Of a stretch of DNA of 7,182 nt, positions 6,206 to 7,182 are shown piece after piece. Below the pieces are notes generated by a model. The model saw nothing but the letters and a program-made list of their open reading frames with translations, was not told the DNA's origin and did not search any database. This DNA comes from Polaromonas sp. YR568. GTDB lineage: Bacteria > Pseudomonadota > Gammaproteobacteria > Burkholderiales > Burkholderiaceae. Where the stretch lies: the NCBI GenBank assembly GCA_945871335.1, contig CAMBWM010000118.1, forward strand, positions 1 to 7,182, read 5' to 3'. Position 1 is the first letter of the stretch, and the number at the start of each line of letters is the position of its first letter. Both the position numbers and the translations under genes were made by a program.

Positions 6206-6330
6206 GTTGAGGTCTGAGCCGGGCTTGCTGGCGTGGCGGATTATCGGCTCGCCTATACTGAAAAAAGATTGTAGCGGGAGGGTATAGTCACCCCTCGCTC
6301 AGCTCTTTCACCGGTGTCTTTTCCCCACTC
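6206..6330. promoter_or_regulatory. divergent promoter region between the TPR-lpxH-mtfA cluster and cysS
   Basis: This 125-base gap must drive cysS rightward and probably the five-gene cluster leftward. Candidate -10 elements on the + strand are TATAGT (6283-6288), with a weak -35-like TGAAAA at 6259-6264 and an 18-base spacer, and TATACT (6254-6259) without a convincing -35. On the minus strand, TACAAT (6273-6268) and GATAAT (6245-6240) are candidates, again without good -35 boxes. The gene arrangement supports a promoter region strongly; the individual boxes are weak guesses by eye. Confidence 0.5.
6273..6299. promoter_or_regulatory. imperfect inverted repeat covering the likely cysS -10 box
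   Basis: The left arm, 6273-6283 (AGCGGGAGGGT), pairs with the right arm, 6290-6299 (ACCCCTCGCT), giving ten pairs with one bulged A (6279) and one G-T wobble. The loop is six bases. TATAGT at 6283-6288 lies in the centre. It could be an operator for a dimeric regulator. Read leftward, it is a hairpin followed after six bases by TTTTTT (6266-6261), which could be a leader structure of the TPR cluster. No known operator consensus is recognised. Confidence 0.35.
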
Positions 6331-7182
6331 ATGAGCCTTCGCATTTACAACACGCTCTCACGGGAGATTGATCAGTTTTCGCCGCTGGTGCCCGGTCATG
6401 TGCGCATGTACGTTTGCGGCATGACGATTTACGACTTTTGCCACATCGGCCACGCCCGCATGATGATGGCCTTTGATGTGGTGCAGCGCTGGCTCAAAGC
6501 CAGCGGCTTCAAAGTCACCTATGTGCGCAACATCACCGACATTGATGACAAGATCATCCGCAGATCGTTAGAGCGCGGCATCACCATCCGCGCGCTGACA
6601 GACGAAATGATCACCGCCATGCACCAGGACATAGGCGCGCTGGGCATCGAGCCGCCTACCCTCGAGCCGCGCGCCACAGACTACGTGCCGCAGATGCTGA
6701 AAATCATCAACACCCTGGAGCAAAAAGGCCTGGCCTACCGCGCCAGCAGCGGCGATGTCAATTACGCCGTGCGCAAGTTCCCGGGCTACGGCAAGCTCTC
6801 CGGCAAGTCGCTTGACGATTTGCGCGCCGGTGAGCGGGTGGCGGTGCTCGACGGCAAGCAGGATCCGCTGGACTTCGTGCTCTGGAAAGCTGCCAAAGAC
6901 AGTGAGCCGGCAGACGCCAAATGGCCCAGCGAATACGGTCAAGGACGACCCGGCTGGCATATTGAGTGCTCGGCCATGAGCTGTGCCACGCTCGGCGAAA
7001 GCTTTGACATTCATGGCGGTGGGGCTGACCTGCAGTTCCCCCACCACGAAAACGAAATTGCCCAGAGCGAAGGCGCCAACGGCAAACCGCTGGCACGGTT
7101 TTGGGTGCACAACGGTTTTGTGCGGGTGGACAACGAAAAAATGTCCAAGAGCCTTGGCAACTTCTTCACCATCCGCGAAGTG
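6331..7182 (+). CDS. cysS: cysteine--tRNA ligase, N-terminal part (cut by the right edge)
   Basis: Cysteinyl-tRNA synthetase activates cysteine with ATP and loads it onto tRNA-Cys in the cytosol. The frame from the ATG at 6331 stays open for 284 codons to the window end; the full enzyme is about 460 residues, so the anticodon-binding end is missing. Class I signatures are present: HIGH at residues 38-41 (CHIGHAR) and KMSKS at 270-274. The four zinc ligands that select cysteine are at C29 (YVCGMTIYD), C213 ([10 protein letters not shown]), H238 and E242 (FPHHENE), spaced as in the E. coli enzyme. [11 protein letters not shown] and LDFVLWK are further family hallmarks. The start fits the family N-terminus (MSLRIYNTL), and no Shine-Dalgarno is visible; the 20 bases upstream are pyrimidine-rich. 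It is divergent from the TPR-mtfA cluster. Identification is secure. Confidence 0.97.
   Translation, partial: MSLRIYNTLSREIDQFSPLVPGHVRMYVCGMTIYDFCHIGHARMMMAFDVVQRWLKASGFKVTYVRNITDIDDKIIRRSLERGITIRALTDEMITAMHQDIGALGIEPPTLEPRATDYVPQMLKIINTLEQKGLAYRASSGDVNYAVRKFPGYGKLSGKSLDDLRAGERVAVLDGKQDPLDFVLWKAAKDSEPADAKWPSEYGQGRPGWHIECSAMSCATLGESFDIHGGGADLQFPHHENEIAQSEGANGKPLARFWVHNGFVRVDNEKMSKSLGNFFTIREV

Noticed and set aside
5150..6217. Plus-strand open frame (355 codons) opposite ppiA and the TPR gene
   Set aside because: It spans two real minus-strand genes and their intergenic gap, has no recognisable domain, and is explained by codon bias on the opposite strand.
6568..7110. Minus-strand open frame opposite cysS
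   Set aside because: It is antisense to strongly conserved cysS codons, including zinc-ligand motifs, and shows no domain of its own.

Overview
The window looks like a piece of core chromosome from a Gram-negative betaproteobacterium, most likely Burkholderiales and probably Comamonadaceae (Rhodoferax/Polaromonas/Acidovorax-like). The reasons are the moderately high GC content, the alanine-rich proteins, the lipid A gene lpxH, and the gene order cysS <-> TPR protein-ppiA-ppiB-lpxH, which I recall as conserved in that order. The genus is an inference from protein style and synteny and was not checked against a database. I see no transposase, integrase, phage gene, tRNA, rRNA, CRISPR array or toxin-antitoxin pair, and no stretch over 300 bases lacks a gene.

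Layout. Bases 1-2679 (+) hold the 3' part of a large gene for a DUF349-repeat protein with a disordered Ala/Pro/Glu-rich linker and an Arg/Gly-rich segment; its start lies left of the window. It converges with a five-gene minus-strand cluster, with only 18 bases between the two stop codons. In transcription order the cluster is: a secreted TPR protein (6205-5615), periplasmic cyclophilin ppiA (5599-4850), cytoplasmic cyclophilin ppiB (4853-4332), the lipid A enzyme lpxH (4288-3494) and the M90 zinc peptidase mtfA (about 3483-2698). Gaps are 15 bases, an ATGA overlap, 43 bases and about 10 bases, so one operon is likely. A 125-base divergent intergenic region (6206-6330) separates it from cysS (6331 to the right edge, +), of which the N-terminal 284 codons are present, including both catalytic signature motifs and all four zinc ligands.

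How the genes work together. The minus-strand cluster mixes envelope and protein-folding functions: prolyl isomerases for the periplasm and the cytosol, the fourth step of lipid A synthesis, a probably exported TPR adaptor, and a soluble peptidase. cysS is a housekeeping translation gene driven from the other side of the shared promoter region. The DUF349 gene has no visible functional link to its neighbours.

I did not find a clearly new biological system. The points most worth checking are two RNA/DNA dyads (4290-4329, next to the lpxH start; 6273-6299, inside the divergent promoter region), the insertion and ambiguous signal peptide of PpiA, the Trp/Phe difference between the two cyclophilins at a known cyclosporin-sensitivity position, and the disordered RG-rich part of the DUF349 protein.
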